From assembly GCF_014203275.1 (NCBI RefSeq), contig NZ_JACHIP010000002.1, positions 186,001 through 250,000 on the forward strand: 64,000 nt of DNA, given 5' to 3'. The DNA comes from Granulicella aggregans. Its GTDB lineage: Bacteria; Acidobacteriota; Terriglobia; Terriglobales; Acidobacteriaceae. Below the pieces are notes generated by a model. It was not told where the DNA came from. It saw only the letters and a program-made list of their open reading frames with translations, and ran no database searches. The position numbers were made by a program, and so were the translations under genes. Below are positions 8,716 through 16,026 of this stretch, piece after piece. Every line of letters begins with the position of its first letter. Within the stretch, counting starts at the first letter, position 1.

Positions 8716-9414
8716 CTAAGGTTGGAGGTCCATCTCGACAAGCTTGTGAGCAATCGCGAACAGCGCAAGTTCAAGCCTCGTTGAGACGCCCGTCTTGTCG
8801 AAGACATTCGATAGATGGCGCTTTACTGTCTCTTCCGAGATATTGAACTGCTTCGCGATGTCCTTGTTGCTACAGCCTTCGACGATGCAGGTCACAACTT
8901 CAAGCTCGCGCGGAGTCAGACCGTAGGTCTTGCGCTCAGGAACCGCTGCGGCCTTCTGCATCAGCTCATGCAACGCTTTCAGCAGATTCACGACGCGCTG
9001 TCCATTGATCCAGTAGTCGCCCGAGATGACGGCGCGCAGCGCCTCCGAGAGCTCTCCCGAGACGGCGTCCTTCAGAACGATACCGCGGGCACCAATCTGG
9101 AGCGCTTCGATGACCTGCTGCGTCGTAATGAGGCTGGTGAGCAGCACAATCTTCACGCGCGGCGAACGGCTCATGATCGCCCGCATCGCCTCAAGACCTG
9201 GGAGCCGAGGCATCTGCAGGTCGAGCAGAAGGATGTCCGGTTCCTTGTCCAGCGTCTCGGTGATCGCGACATCACCATCTTCGGCTTCGCCGACTACGGT
9301 AAAGCCAGCACCGCTGGTAAGAATGTTCTTCACCCCGAAACGGACAACCGGGTGGTCGTCGGCAACGACAATCCGGATCGTGGAGGCTGCGCCGTTCTGG
9401 TCGATCGATTTCAT
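8716..9414 (-). CDS. NarL/LuxR-family response regulator
   Basis: A 232-residue two-component response regulator. The receiver domain (about residues 12-130) shows the acidic pair in VVADDHP, phosphoacceptor Asp65 in ILLLDLQMP, Thr/Ser in LLTSL and Lys in VLKDAVSG. The LuxR-type helix-turn-helix (about 165-228) reads LTPRELEVVTCIVEG, SNKDIAKQFNISEETVKRHLSNVFDKTG. It lies 69 bases downstream of a receiver-Hpt protein in the same orientation, suggesting one phosphorelay operon. No histidine kinase is present in the window, so the signal is unknown. Confidence 0.9.
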   Translation of the reverse strand: MKSIDQNGAASTIRIVVADDHPVVRFGVKNILTSGAGFTVVGEAEDGDVAITETLDKEPDILLLDLQMPRLPGLEAMRAIMSRSPRVKIVLLTSLITTQQVIEALQIGARGIVLKDAVSGELSEALRAVISGDYWINGQRVVNLLKALHELMQKAAAVPERKTYGLTPRELEVVTCIVEGCSNKDIAKQFNISEETVKRHLSNVFDKTGVSTRLELALFAIAHKLVEMDLQP

Positions 9415-9483
9415 GATGGATTCGTTCTCCCGGGGATGTCAAAGACAAGAAAAGTAAAAGCACTTCTTTCGCGCAGGCGTCCG

Positions 9484-10353
9484 CTACCCGCGCAATCGTT
9501 CCACAAGAATACGCTCTAGCCGCTCCGATGCGCGTGCTAATTGATCGAGCAACGCCGTAACCCCGCTGGTTCCCGCACTTGCGCTCAATCCGGCGCGTTC
9601 GGCCGCTGCCGCCAGATCATATATCTCAGCCGCCCCGATCATACCTGCCCCACCCTTAATCGCGTGGGCCTCGCGCCGGTAGCCAGCATCGTCGTCCTCT
9701 TCCTGAAGCGTGCGCATAGTGGCCAGGCGGACCCGCGCATCGGCGATACAAAGCTCGTACATCTGACCAAGCTGGGAAGACGGCATCAGCTCCTGCATCT
9801 TTCCGAAGACATCCTCGTTGATCGCAGGAACATCCTGCTCGCCGGAAGGGTCAGCTTGCGTCGATGTGGCGGCGACCTCCCATACCTGGTCTTGAACCAC
9901 GCCAGCAATCGCGTCTCGAAGGTCAGCGACAGAAAACGGCTTCAGCAGAAATCCGTCGAATCCGGCGGGCGCAAAAGCCGGGGTTCCAGGCGGCCGCGAG
10001 TCGCTGCCGCTCATGGCGATCACCGGCACACCCGCTGGCAGCGCAGCACTCAGCGCCCGAGCAAGCTCCGTCCCCGAAGTGCCAGGCATCTGCAGATCGG
10101 TCAGCACGATCTCGGGATGCGAATCTATTCCACCGAGCAGCAAAAGGCCCTCATCGCCTGAAGACGCAGACACAACCGTAAATCCTTCTACCTCGAGCAA
10201 CATCGTCAGCAACTCGCGGCTCACTTCATCGTCGTCGATAACCAGGATCAGCAAAGATCGTTCGCTCCGTCTTTCCGGCAGACTTTCCCCAAAGGCTATC
10301 ATCGGCAAGCTCGAATCCCCGTATTTTAGCGATTTCAGGTGCATCCTCTTCAC
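9484..10353 (-). CDS. Receiver-Hpt phosphorelay protein
   Basis: A 289-residue protein (numbered from a GTG start at 10353; an ATG at 10302 would remove 17 residues and leave more room for divergent promoters). A receiver domain at about residues 33-150 has the acidic cluster IDDDE, phosphoacceptor Asp86 in VLTDLQMPG and Lys138 in LLKPF. A histidine phosphotransfer domain at about 175-289 carries phosphorylatable His230 in EAHAIKGGAGMIGA. Receiver plus Hpt without kinase or output domain indicates a phosphorelay intermediate, plausibly passing phosphate to the NarL-type regulator downstream. The cognate hybrid kinase must lie outside the window. Confidence 0.85.
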   Translation of the reverse strand: MKRMHLKSLKYGDSSLPMIAFGESLPERRSERSLLILVIDDDEVSRELLTMLLEVEGFTVVSASSGDEGLLLLGGIDSHPEIVLTDLQMPGTSGTELARALSAALPAGVPVIAMSGSDSRPPGTPAFAPAGFDGFLLKPFSVADLRDAIAGVVQDQVWEVAATSTQADPSGEQDVPAINEDVFGKMQELMPSSQLGQMYELCIADARVRLATMRTLQEEDDDAGYRREAHAIKGGAGMIGAAEIYDLAAAAERAGLSASAGTSGVTALLDQLARASERLERILVERLRG

Positions 10354-10374
10354 CGCCCAAAGTACAGTGAAGCC

Positions 10375-12354
10375 ATGGCTCCGGAAGACCTCTCCCCGAC
10401 CGAAAACCCGTCCGACTCAACATCAGATGCAGGATCGGATGTCTCTGTAAAGGAGATTGAGTACCTTGGGTCGCAGGTCAAATCACTCACAGAGCGCGTC
10501 TTTGCGCTTGAGCAGGCTATATCCGACATGGGCGGCTCTAAGCCTGCGATCATGGTGCCTCCTCCGCCGCCGTTGCCCGCAGTATCTCGTGCGAGATTCG
10601 TAAGCCGCACCGTCCCTAATGCCGGCAGCGAAGCTTCGGGTGCGAGCGAGACCACTCCGAGAAAGCCGCCTCGCTCCCTCGAAGATCGCCTGGGTTCGCA
10701 GATCTTCAACCGCGTCGGTATTATCGCCCTCCTCATCGGCGCAACATGGTTTCTGAAGCTGGCGATGGACAACCACTGGATCGGGGCTTTGGGCCGCGTC
10801 CTCATCGGCCTCATCGCTGGTGCGGGAATTGTCGTGTGGTCAGAACGCTTCCGCCGCCGCGAGTTCGCCGCCTTCTCCTACTCGTTGAAGGCCGTCGGCA
10901 CGGGAGTGCTCTATCTCTCGCTGTGGGCCAGCTTCCAGCTTTACCACCTGCTTCCGCCAGAGGCAGCCTTCGCGTTGATGCTCCTGGTGACTCTCTGGAA
11001 CGCGTGGATGGCGTGGGCACAGCAGTCCGAACTCCTCGCTGCCTACGCCATCGCCGGCGGCTTCGCCACGCCCATCCTGCTCTCGACCGGCGGCAATCAC
11101 GAGATCTTCCTCTTCAGCTACCTGCTCACGCTCGATATAGCAACGATCGCCTTAGTCAGGCTGTCCGCTCTGCGATCGAAATCCTGGTCCCGGCTCCTGA
11201 TGGCAGCCCTTCCCGGAACCATCGTGTACTTCATCGGCTGGTACGTCCGCTTCTACGCCCCTGCCGAGCTCGCTTCCACCAGCGTCTTCATCGCAATCTT
11301 CTTCATCGCTTTCCTCACGCTTCCCTTCCGGCTCGGCTCCCGGGAACCCGTGCCCGCGGTCGAGGCGGAGCCGATCCAGGACGTACTTCTGCCGCTCATG
11401 AACGCGGTCTTCGCGTCGCTCGCCTTCTACTCCGTCCTTGAAGACTCCGGCAATCACGCATCGCTTCCGTGGGTATCACTGCTCTTTGCCGCCATCTACC
11501 TCGTCGCGATGCGTCTCCCCGCTCTCAGCCGAATGCAGACCGCCGCCGCGCGCGCCGTGCATCTCTCGCTCGCCGTGCTGTTCCTCACGATTGCGATTCC
11601 GCTGAAGGCGAGCGGACGCTGGATCACCATCGGCTGGCTCGCCGAGGGAGTCGCTCTTCTCTGGGTCTCGGCTCGGCTGTCACAGACGGAAACGGCTGAG
11701 GACAAATCCGGAGCGGCCGTCCACCGTATGCTTCGCCGTCTCGCCTCTCTTGCTCTGGCGCTTGGCTTCTTCGGTCTGCTGATCACTCCTTTCTGGCTGG
11801 ACTCCTCGATCCAAACCGCGGTCTTCAACCGGCGGTTCGTCACCGAGGCAGCAGGAATTCTGGCCTTTGCTGTAGCAGCATGGATCTCATGGCTTGCCCT
11901 GAGGGCAAATGGACCTTCTGAGAATGTCGCTCAGAAGGATCAGACTTCCGTCTTCCCCAGTTGGCTGCAATTGGCCGGCACCTCTGTCGTCGCTCTCAAT
12001 CTCATCGCGCTGCAAGCCGGAGTCATAGAGATTCAAACCTTCTGGACTCGCGGCACTACCTGCTACTACTGCGGGGAGATCGCCCTTCAGACCGCACTCT
12101 CCATCTCCGCATTCCTGATGGTCTACGGCGCAGGCCTTCTTGCCGCAGGTTTCTGGAAGCACAGCGCCTTCCTTCGTTGGCAGGGGCTAGGCCTCCTGGT
12201 CATTGCCATCCTCAAGACCTTTCTCTACGACGTCCGCAGCCTCAGCCAGGGATACCGCGTCGCCAGTTTCCTCGGTCTCGGAGCTCTGCTGATGGCGGTC
12301 AGCTTTGCTTACGTTCGAAGAGATGCAAAAGCATCGCCGCCGGACCGGCAGTAA
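10375..12354 (+). CDS. DUF2339 polytopic membrane protein
   Basis: Start chosen at the ATG at 10375; the open frame extends 12 codons further upstream. The product of 659 residues has a short cytoplasmic N-terminus with a coiled-coil segment (VKEIEYLGSQVKSLTERVFALEQ) and a Pro-rich linker, then about 16-18 transmembrane segments starting near IFNRVGIIALLIGATWFLKLAMDNHWIG. The latter phrase (GxxxLxxGxxFFLKxAxDNxWIG) is the recognisable signature of the DUF2339 family. Function is unknown for the family; members are large inner-membrane proteins. The gene is followed by a PAS-GGDEF protein 107 bases downstream. Confidence 0.8.
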   Translation: MAPEDLSPTENPSDSTSDAGSDVSVKEIEYLGSQVKSLTERVFALEQAISDMGGSKPAIMVPPPPPLPAVSRARFVSRTVPNAGSEASGASETTPRKPPRSLEDRLGSQIFNRVGIIALLIGATWFLKLAMDNHWIGALGRVLIGLIAGAGIVVWSERFRRREFAAFSYSLKAVGTGVLYLSLWASFQLYHLLPPEAAFALMLLVTLWNAWMAWAQQSELLAAYAIAGGFATPILLSTGGNHEIFLFSYLLTLDIATIALVRLSALRSKSWSRLLMAALPGTIVYFIGWYVRFYAPAELASTSVFIAIFFIAFLTLPFRLGSREPVPAVEAEPIQDVLLPLMNAVFASLAFYSVLEDSGNHASLPWVSLLFAAIYLVAMRLPALSRMQTAAARAVHLSLAVLFLTIAIPLKASGRWITIGWLAEGVALLWVSARLSQTETAEDKSGAAVHRMLRRLASLALALGFFGLLITPFWLDSSIQTAVFNRRFVTEAAGILAFAVAAWISWLALRANGPSENVAQKDQTSVFPSWLQLAGTSVVALNLIALQAGVIEIQTFWTRGTTCYYCGEIALQTALSISAFLMVYGAGLLAAGFWKHSAFLRWQGLGLLVIAILKTFLYDVRSLSQGYRVASFLGLGALLMAVSFAYVRRDAKASPPDRQ

Positions 12355-12461
12355 AGCTCCCGCCGAAACAGAACATCCGCGCCCCGGCTTCCCAGCACCG
12401 AACTCTTCCACGTCAAGTTCATCTCCCGCCCGGTCGATAAGGCCTCTGGGAGAGGACTTCC

Positions 12462-13469
12462 GTGATGGTCGATTCTGCGACACGAATAGAGATGCTGGGG
12501 GCCACGCTCGATCTCCTCGACGAGGGCGTTGCGCTGCTCGACGCCCACTCGCTCGTCGTCTATTGGAACGACGCGGCCGCCGCCCTCACCGGCCATCGCC
12601 GCATGAATCTCCTCTCGCGCGTCTGCCCCGCCGACCTCTACGAGATCGCTGAAAGCCACGGAACCGAACCGGTTTTAGGAGCGACCCCGCCCAAAGAGGA
12701 GTACACAGGCCCGAAGTACTCCGGCCAGCTTTACACCCAGAAACACCTGGTCAACGGCCGCCCCGAAGACTCCGCCGAAGACGAAGCCGCCAAGCCCATT
12801 CTGGTCCAGATGAAGCACCACCTCGGCCACTCCTTCCCCGCCATGCTGCGCAAGCTGCCGCTGCGCGACTCCTTTGGCAAACGCCTTGGGACCGTTCTCA
12901 TCTTCCGCCCTGCGGAGGAGATCGACGAGATTCCTCATGGCGAGACCGGCGAGGCAGCCGTCCTTCATCGCAGCCAGCCGGAGACCGAGGAACGCCTTGA
13001 AGGAGCCTTCCACGAGTGGAAGACCAATGGCACCAAATTTGGCCTGCTCTGGATCACCGTCGATCAAGCGGCCCAGATGCGCCGCACCCATGGCCGCGAT
13101 GCCTGCGAAGCGATGTTGAAGATCGTCGAACACCGCCTCGCCCAGGCGCTGCGGCCATCCGAAATCATCGGCCGCTGGGGCAACGATGAATTTCTAGTCC
13201 TCTCTCACGAGCGCACCCTCGACATGCTGATGGAACACGCGCACCACCTCGCCGGCATGACCCGTACCGCCGACTTCCGCTGGTGGGGCGACCGCATCAG
13301 CCTGACCGCCAGCATCGGAGCGATTCAGGCTGCATCCGGCGACACGCTCTCAAGACTCATGCTCGAAGCCCAGCAGGCCATGCACGCCAGCGTCTACGCC
13401 GGCGGCAATCATGTCACCCATGGAAGCGGCCATTCCGTTCCCGCAAAAGGAGATCCATGTTCGCGATAA
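12462..13469 (+). CDS. PAS-GGDEF-like protein with degenerate signature
   Basis: A 335-residue protein; start is GTG at 12462 or the next codon ATG at 12465, with GGGAGAGG just upstream. Residues about 10-60 look like a PAS domain (LDLLDEGVALLDAHSLVVYWNDAAAALTG reduced to its core: LDEGVALLD, WNDAA). Residues about 185-320 match a GGDEF fold (ALLWI-like GLLWITVDQ, THGRDACEAMLKIVEHRL, RWGNDEFLVL, TASIGAI). The signature reads GNDEF instead of GGDEF, and the Asn normally in the DxF..IN..G motif is Arg, so diguanylate cyclase activity is doubtful. The stop overlaps the motA start by 13 bases, which implies translational coupling and a role in flagellar motor control. Confidence 0.75.
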   Translation: MMVDSATRIEMLGATLDLLDEGVALLDAHSLVVYWNDAAAALTGHRRMNLLSRVCPADLYEIAESHGTEPVLGATPPKEEYTGPKYSGQLYTQKHLVNGRPEDSAEDEAAKPILVQMKHHLGHSFPAMLRKLPLRDSFGKRLGTVLIFRPAEEIDEIPHGETGEAAVLHRSQPETEERLEGAFHEWKTNGTKFGLLWITVDQAAQMRRTHGRDACEAMLKIVEHRLAQALRPSEIIGRWGNDEFLVLSHERTLDMLMEHAHHLAGMTRTADFRWWGDRISLTASIGAIQAASGDTLSRLMLEAQQAMHASVYAGGNHVTHGSGHSVPAKGDPCSR

Positions 13470-14341
13470 TCGGCCTCGTAGTGGTCTTTGGTGCAGTGCT
13501 CGGCGGCTTTCTGATGGAACATGGGCCGATCCCCGTCCTGATCCAGCCAGCTGAGTTCGTGACCATCATCGGTGCCGCGCTCGGCACCCTGCTCGTCGCC
13601 AATCCCCTGCACATCATCAAGGCCATGATCGCGTCGGTCCTTGGCGTCCTCAAGGGATCAGCCTTCGGCAAAAAGCGCTATCTCGACGCTCTGAAGATGA
13701 TGTTTGAGTTCCTGAACAAGGTCCGCAGACAAGGGTTGATCGAGGTTGAAGCCGACATCGAAAAGCCCAGCGAAAGCGAGATCTTCAAAAAATATCCCGA
13801 GTTCCTCAAGGACCATCACATCGAGGCCTTCGTCTGCGACACCCTGCGCATGGCCATCAGCGGCGGCGTCGAACCCTTCGACATGGATCAGATGATGGAG
13901 CTCGACATGGAGGTCCACCACCACGAAGCCATAGCTCCCATCGCCGCGCTCAGCACTGTCGCCGACGCGCTTCCCGGTCTCGGCATCGTGGCCGCCGTGC
14001 TTGGCGTCGTCATCACGATGGGCGCACTCGGCGGCCCGCCGGAGGAGATCGGCAAGAAGGTTGCAGCCGCCCTCGTAGGAACTTTCCTCGGCATCCTGCT
14101 CTGCTACGGGGTCGTGGGTCCTCTGGCCGCGAACATGACCAAGAACGCCGACGCACACAACGAGTACCTCCACGTGATGCGCGTGCTGATGCTCTCCTTC
14201 CTCAAGGGCAACGCTCCCATCATCGCCATCGAGATGGCCCGCCGCGCCATTCCTGCGCACGTCCGGCCCACCTTCAACGAGATGGAGACCGCCTGTAAGG
14301 GAGCCGCCGACAGCAGTAGTGGCGGCGGTGGCGGCGAGTAA
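13457..14341 (+). CDS. motA: Flagellar motor stator protein MotA
   Basis: A 294-residue protein; start at 13457 has AAAAGGAGA directly upstream and lies inside the end of the preceding gene. Four transmembrane segments: MFAIIGLVVVFGAVLGGFLM, FVTIIGAALGTLLVANP, and two near the C-terminus (LPGLGIVAAVLGVVITMG and LVGTFLGILLCYGVVGPLA). Between segments 2 and 3 lies the long cytoplasmic loop with the charged residues that touch FliG. MotA with MotB forms the ion-conducting stator. No other flagellar structural gene is in the window. Spacing to motB is 43 bases. Confidence 0.95.
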   Translation: MFAIIGLVVVFGAVLGGFLMEHGPIPVLIQPAEFVTIIGAALGTLLVANPLHIIKAMIASVLGVLKGSAFGKKRYLDALKMMFEFLNKVRRQGLIEVEADIEKPSESEIFKKYPEFLKDHHIEAFVCDTLRMAISGGVEPFDMDQMMELDMEVHHHEAIAPIAALSTVADALPGLGIVAAVLGVVITMGALGGPPEEIGKKVAAALVGTFLGILLCYGVVGPLAANMTKNADAHNEYLHVMRVLMLSFLKGNAPIIAIEMARRAIPAHVRPTFNEMETACKGAADSSSGGGGGE

Positions 14342-14384
14342 ATCCTCAACCAGCGTCACCTGAGCGCGGAGACGATACATCCCC

Positions 14385-15410
14385 ATGAGCGAGACAGTAC
14401 AACCCATCATCGTCATCAAGAAGAAGGGCGCCCACGGCGGCCACCACGGAGGCGCATGGAAGGTCGCCTACGCCGACTTCGTGACCGCCATGATGTCGCT
14501 CTTCATCGTGCTTTGGCTTATGAACTCCACGCCACAGGTCAAGAAGGCCATCGCCGGATACTTCAACGATCCCCGCGGAACCTCGCGCCAGATGGGAACC
14601 GACATCCTGGGCAGCGGCCCCTCCGTAGTCATCGATAAGACGACCGTCGAGAAGTTACAGGAGCAGATCAGGAAAGCCATCGTTCAGCAGAAAGAACTCG
14701 ACAAGCTGAAGGACCAGGTTGAGCTGAAGATGACCAACGAAGGCCTGCGCATCGAGTTGATCGAAGGCAAGAACGGTACTTTCTACCAGAGCGGCAGCCC
14801 CAAGCTCAGCCCCGCTGGCGAAGAGCTGCTCGGGTTGCTCGCCAAGCAGTTGGCTCCGCTACCGAACCACCTTCAGATCGAAGGGCACACCGACGCCAAG
14901 CCGATGGGCAACGCTACCGCCACCTACTCCAACTGGGAGCTCTCGTCTGACCGCGCAAACGCCGCTCGTCGCCTGCTGCAGCAGGATGGCGTAGGGCCGC
15001 ACCAGATCAATCAGGTGCGTGGTTACGCCGACGAGTTGCTGCGCGTCCCCAACGATCCGCTTGACCCGTCGAACCGCCGTATCTCGCTGCTTGTCCAGTT
15101 CCTCGAAGCTCCCGCAGGCACCAAAGGTCCGGAGACTCTGGATATGGAAGGAGGGAAGAAACCTGAAGGAAAAGAGGGAGAAGGTGCCGAGAAGGGCGCC
15201 GAAAAAGGCAAGGAAGCAGGCCCCGTCCCGGCCCCAGTTGAAAAGCCCAGGCCCGTCGACGTTGCACCCACGGCAGGCAAGATCGAACTGCCGGCGATCC
15301 CTACCGGAAAGCCCGGTGCTAAACCCAGCGCAGCATCACCCGCCAAACTCGGCGACGAGCTCAATCAGCTACGCGAGATGAAGAAGGCCGACCCACCCAA
15401 GCCGAAATAA
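14385..15410 (+). CDS. motB: Flagellar motor protein MotB, extended C-terminus
   Basis: A 341-residue protein with a short basic cytoplasmic N-terminus, one transmembrane helix beginning at about residue 28 with the ion-binding Asp31 in AYADFVTAMM, and an OmpA-like peptidoglycan-binding domain (about residues 125-245: LSPAGEELLGLLAKQL, IEGHTDAKP, NWELSSDRANAARRLL, NRRISLLVQF). After the OmpA domain there is an extra tail of about 90 residues rich in Lys, Glu, Pro and Ala (EGKEGEGAEKGAEKGKEAG and onward) which is not part of the standard MotB architecture. Together with MotA it forms the stator. The ion (H+ or Na+) is not determined. Confidence 0.92.
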   Translation: MSETVQPIIVIKKKGAHGGHHGGAWKVAYADFVTAMMSLFIVLWLMNSTPQVKKAIAGYFNDPRGTSRQMGTDILGSGPSVVIDKTTVEKLQEQIRKAIVQQKELDKLKDQVELKMTNEGLRIELIEGKNGTFYQSGSPKLSPAGEELLGLLAKQLAPLPNHLQIEGHTDAKPMGNATATYSNWELSSDRANAARRLLQQDGVGPHQINQVRGYADELLRVPNDPLDPSNRRISLLVQFLEAPAGTKGPETLDMEGGKKPEGKEGEGAEKGAEKGKEAGPVPAPVEKPRPVDVAPTAGKIELPAIPTGKPGAKPSAASPAKLGDELNQLREMKKADPPKPK

Positions 15411-15433
15411 GGCCGCGTTGCTACAATCGACTC

Positions 15434-15829
15434 GTGCGACGTCTCCTCGCCATCTTGATCGCGATCCTCGTGGGCTTGCCCACGGTCTCGCCGCTCTTCG
15501 CGCTCTCGACGGCTGACGATCTCAGCCGCCCGGCATGCTGCCGCCGCGATGGCAAGCATCACTGCATGTTGGCGGACATGGACGTGAGCGGCACAGCCTC
15601 CTCTGACCGCTCCGGCTTCAATGCGCCCAGCATTTCGGAGCGCTGCCCTTACGGCGCAAAGTCCGTTCCGTCGACATCGCATCCGGACTGGTCGCTCGAC
15701 ACAGCGCGGGCCGTCTTCGCGGGCGTCGTTGCGCATCCCGCAGTCGCCCCGCAGACCGAATCGAAGCGCCGCATCTCCGCCGACCGCTCCCGCCAAAAAC
15801 GCGGTCCACCCGCATCGCTCCTCGCCTGA
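15434..15829 (+). CDS. Small secreted Cys/His-rich protein
   Basis: A 131-residue product from a GTG start, 23 bases after motB. The N-terminal 24 residues (MRRLLAILIAILVGLPTVSP then LFALS) form a signal peptide or membrane anchor. Soon after comes a compact Cys/His/Met cluster: Cys35, Cys36, His42, His43, Cys44, Met45, with a further Cys71. The tail is basic and Ser-rich. The cluster suggests soft-metal binding (for example copper), and the gene precedes a TonB receptor, a pairing I recall from other acidobacterial genomes, but no function is established. It is not obviously part of the motility operon. Confidence 0.55.
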   Translation: MRRLLAILIAILVGLPTVSPLFALSTADDLSRPACCRRDGKHHCMLADMDVSGTASSDRSGFNAPSISERCPYGAKSVPSTSHPDWSLDTARAVFAGVVAHPAVAPQTESKRRISADRSRQKRGPPASLLA

Positions 15830-15858
15830 CTCATCTGGCCCCGCTCCAAACACTCTGT

Positions 15859-15895
15859 GCCCCATTCATCGCAGCCCCATCGCGATGAATGGGGC
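15859..15895. repeat. Intergenic palindrome with GCCCCAT motif
   Basis: A perfect 14-base inverted repeat: GCCCCATTCATCGC at 15859-15872 and GCGATGAATGGGGC at 15882-15895, nine-base loop. A further GTGCCCCATCCAC lies at about 15909-15921. There is no T-run, so it is not a classical terminator. Sequences built on GTGCCCCATCC hairpins recur between genes in Terriglobia as I recall them, so this may be a dispersed REP-like element. Confidence 0.5.
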
Positions 15896-16026
15896 CGCCA
15901 CAGAGGCCGGGTGCCCCATCCACGACAGCTTCATCGTCATAGGTGGGACCGAATTCCTCCGGACACCGAGCGCAGCCCGCCATACCTGTACGTCAGCTCC
16001 GTCATCCCTATGACGAAGGATCGCCC

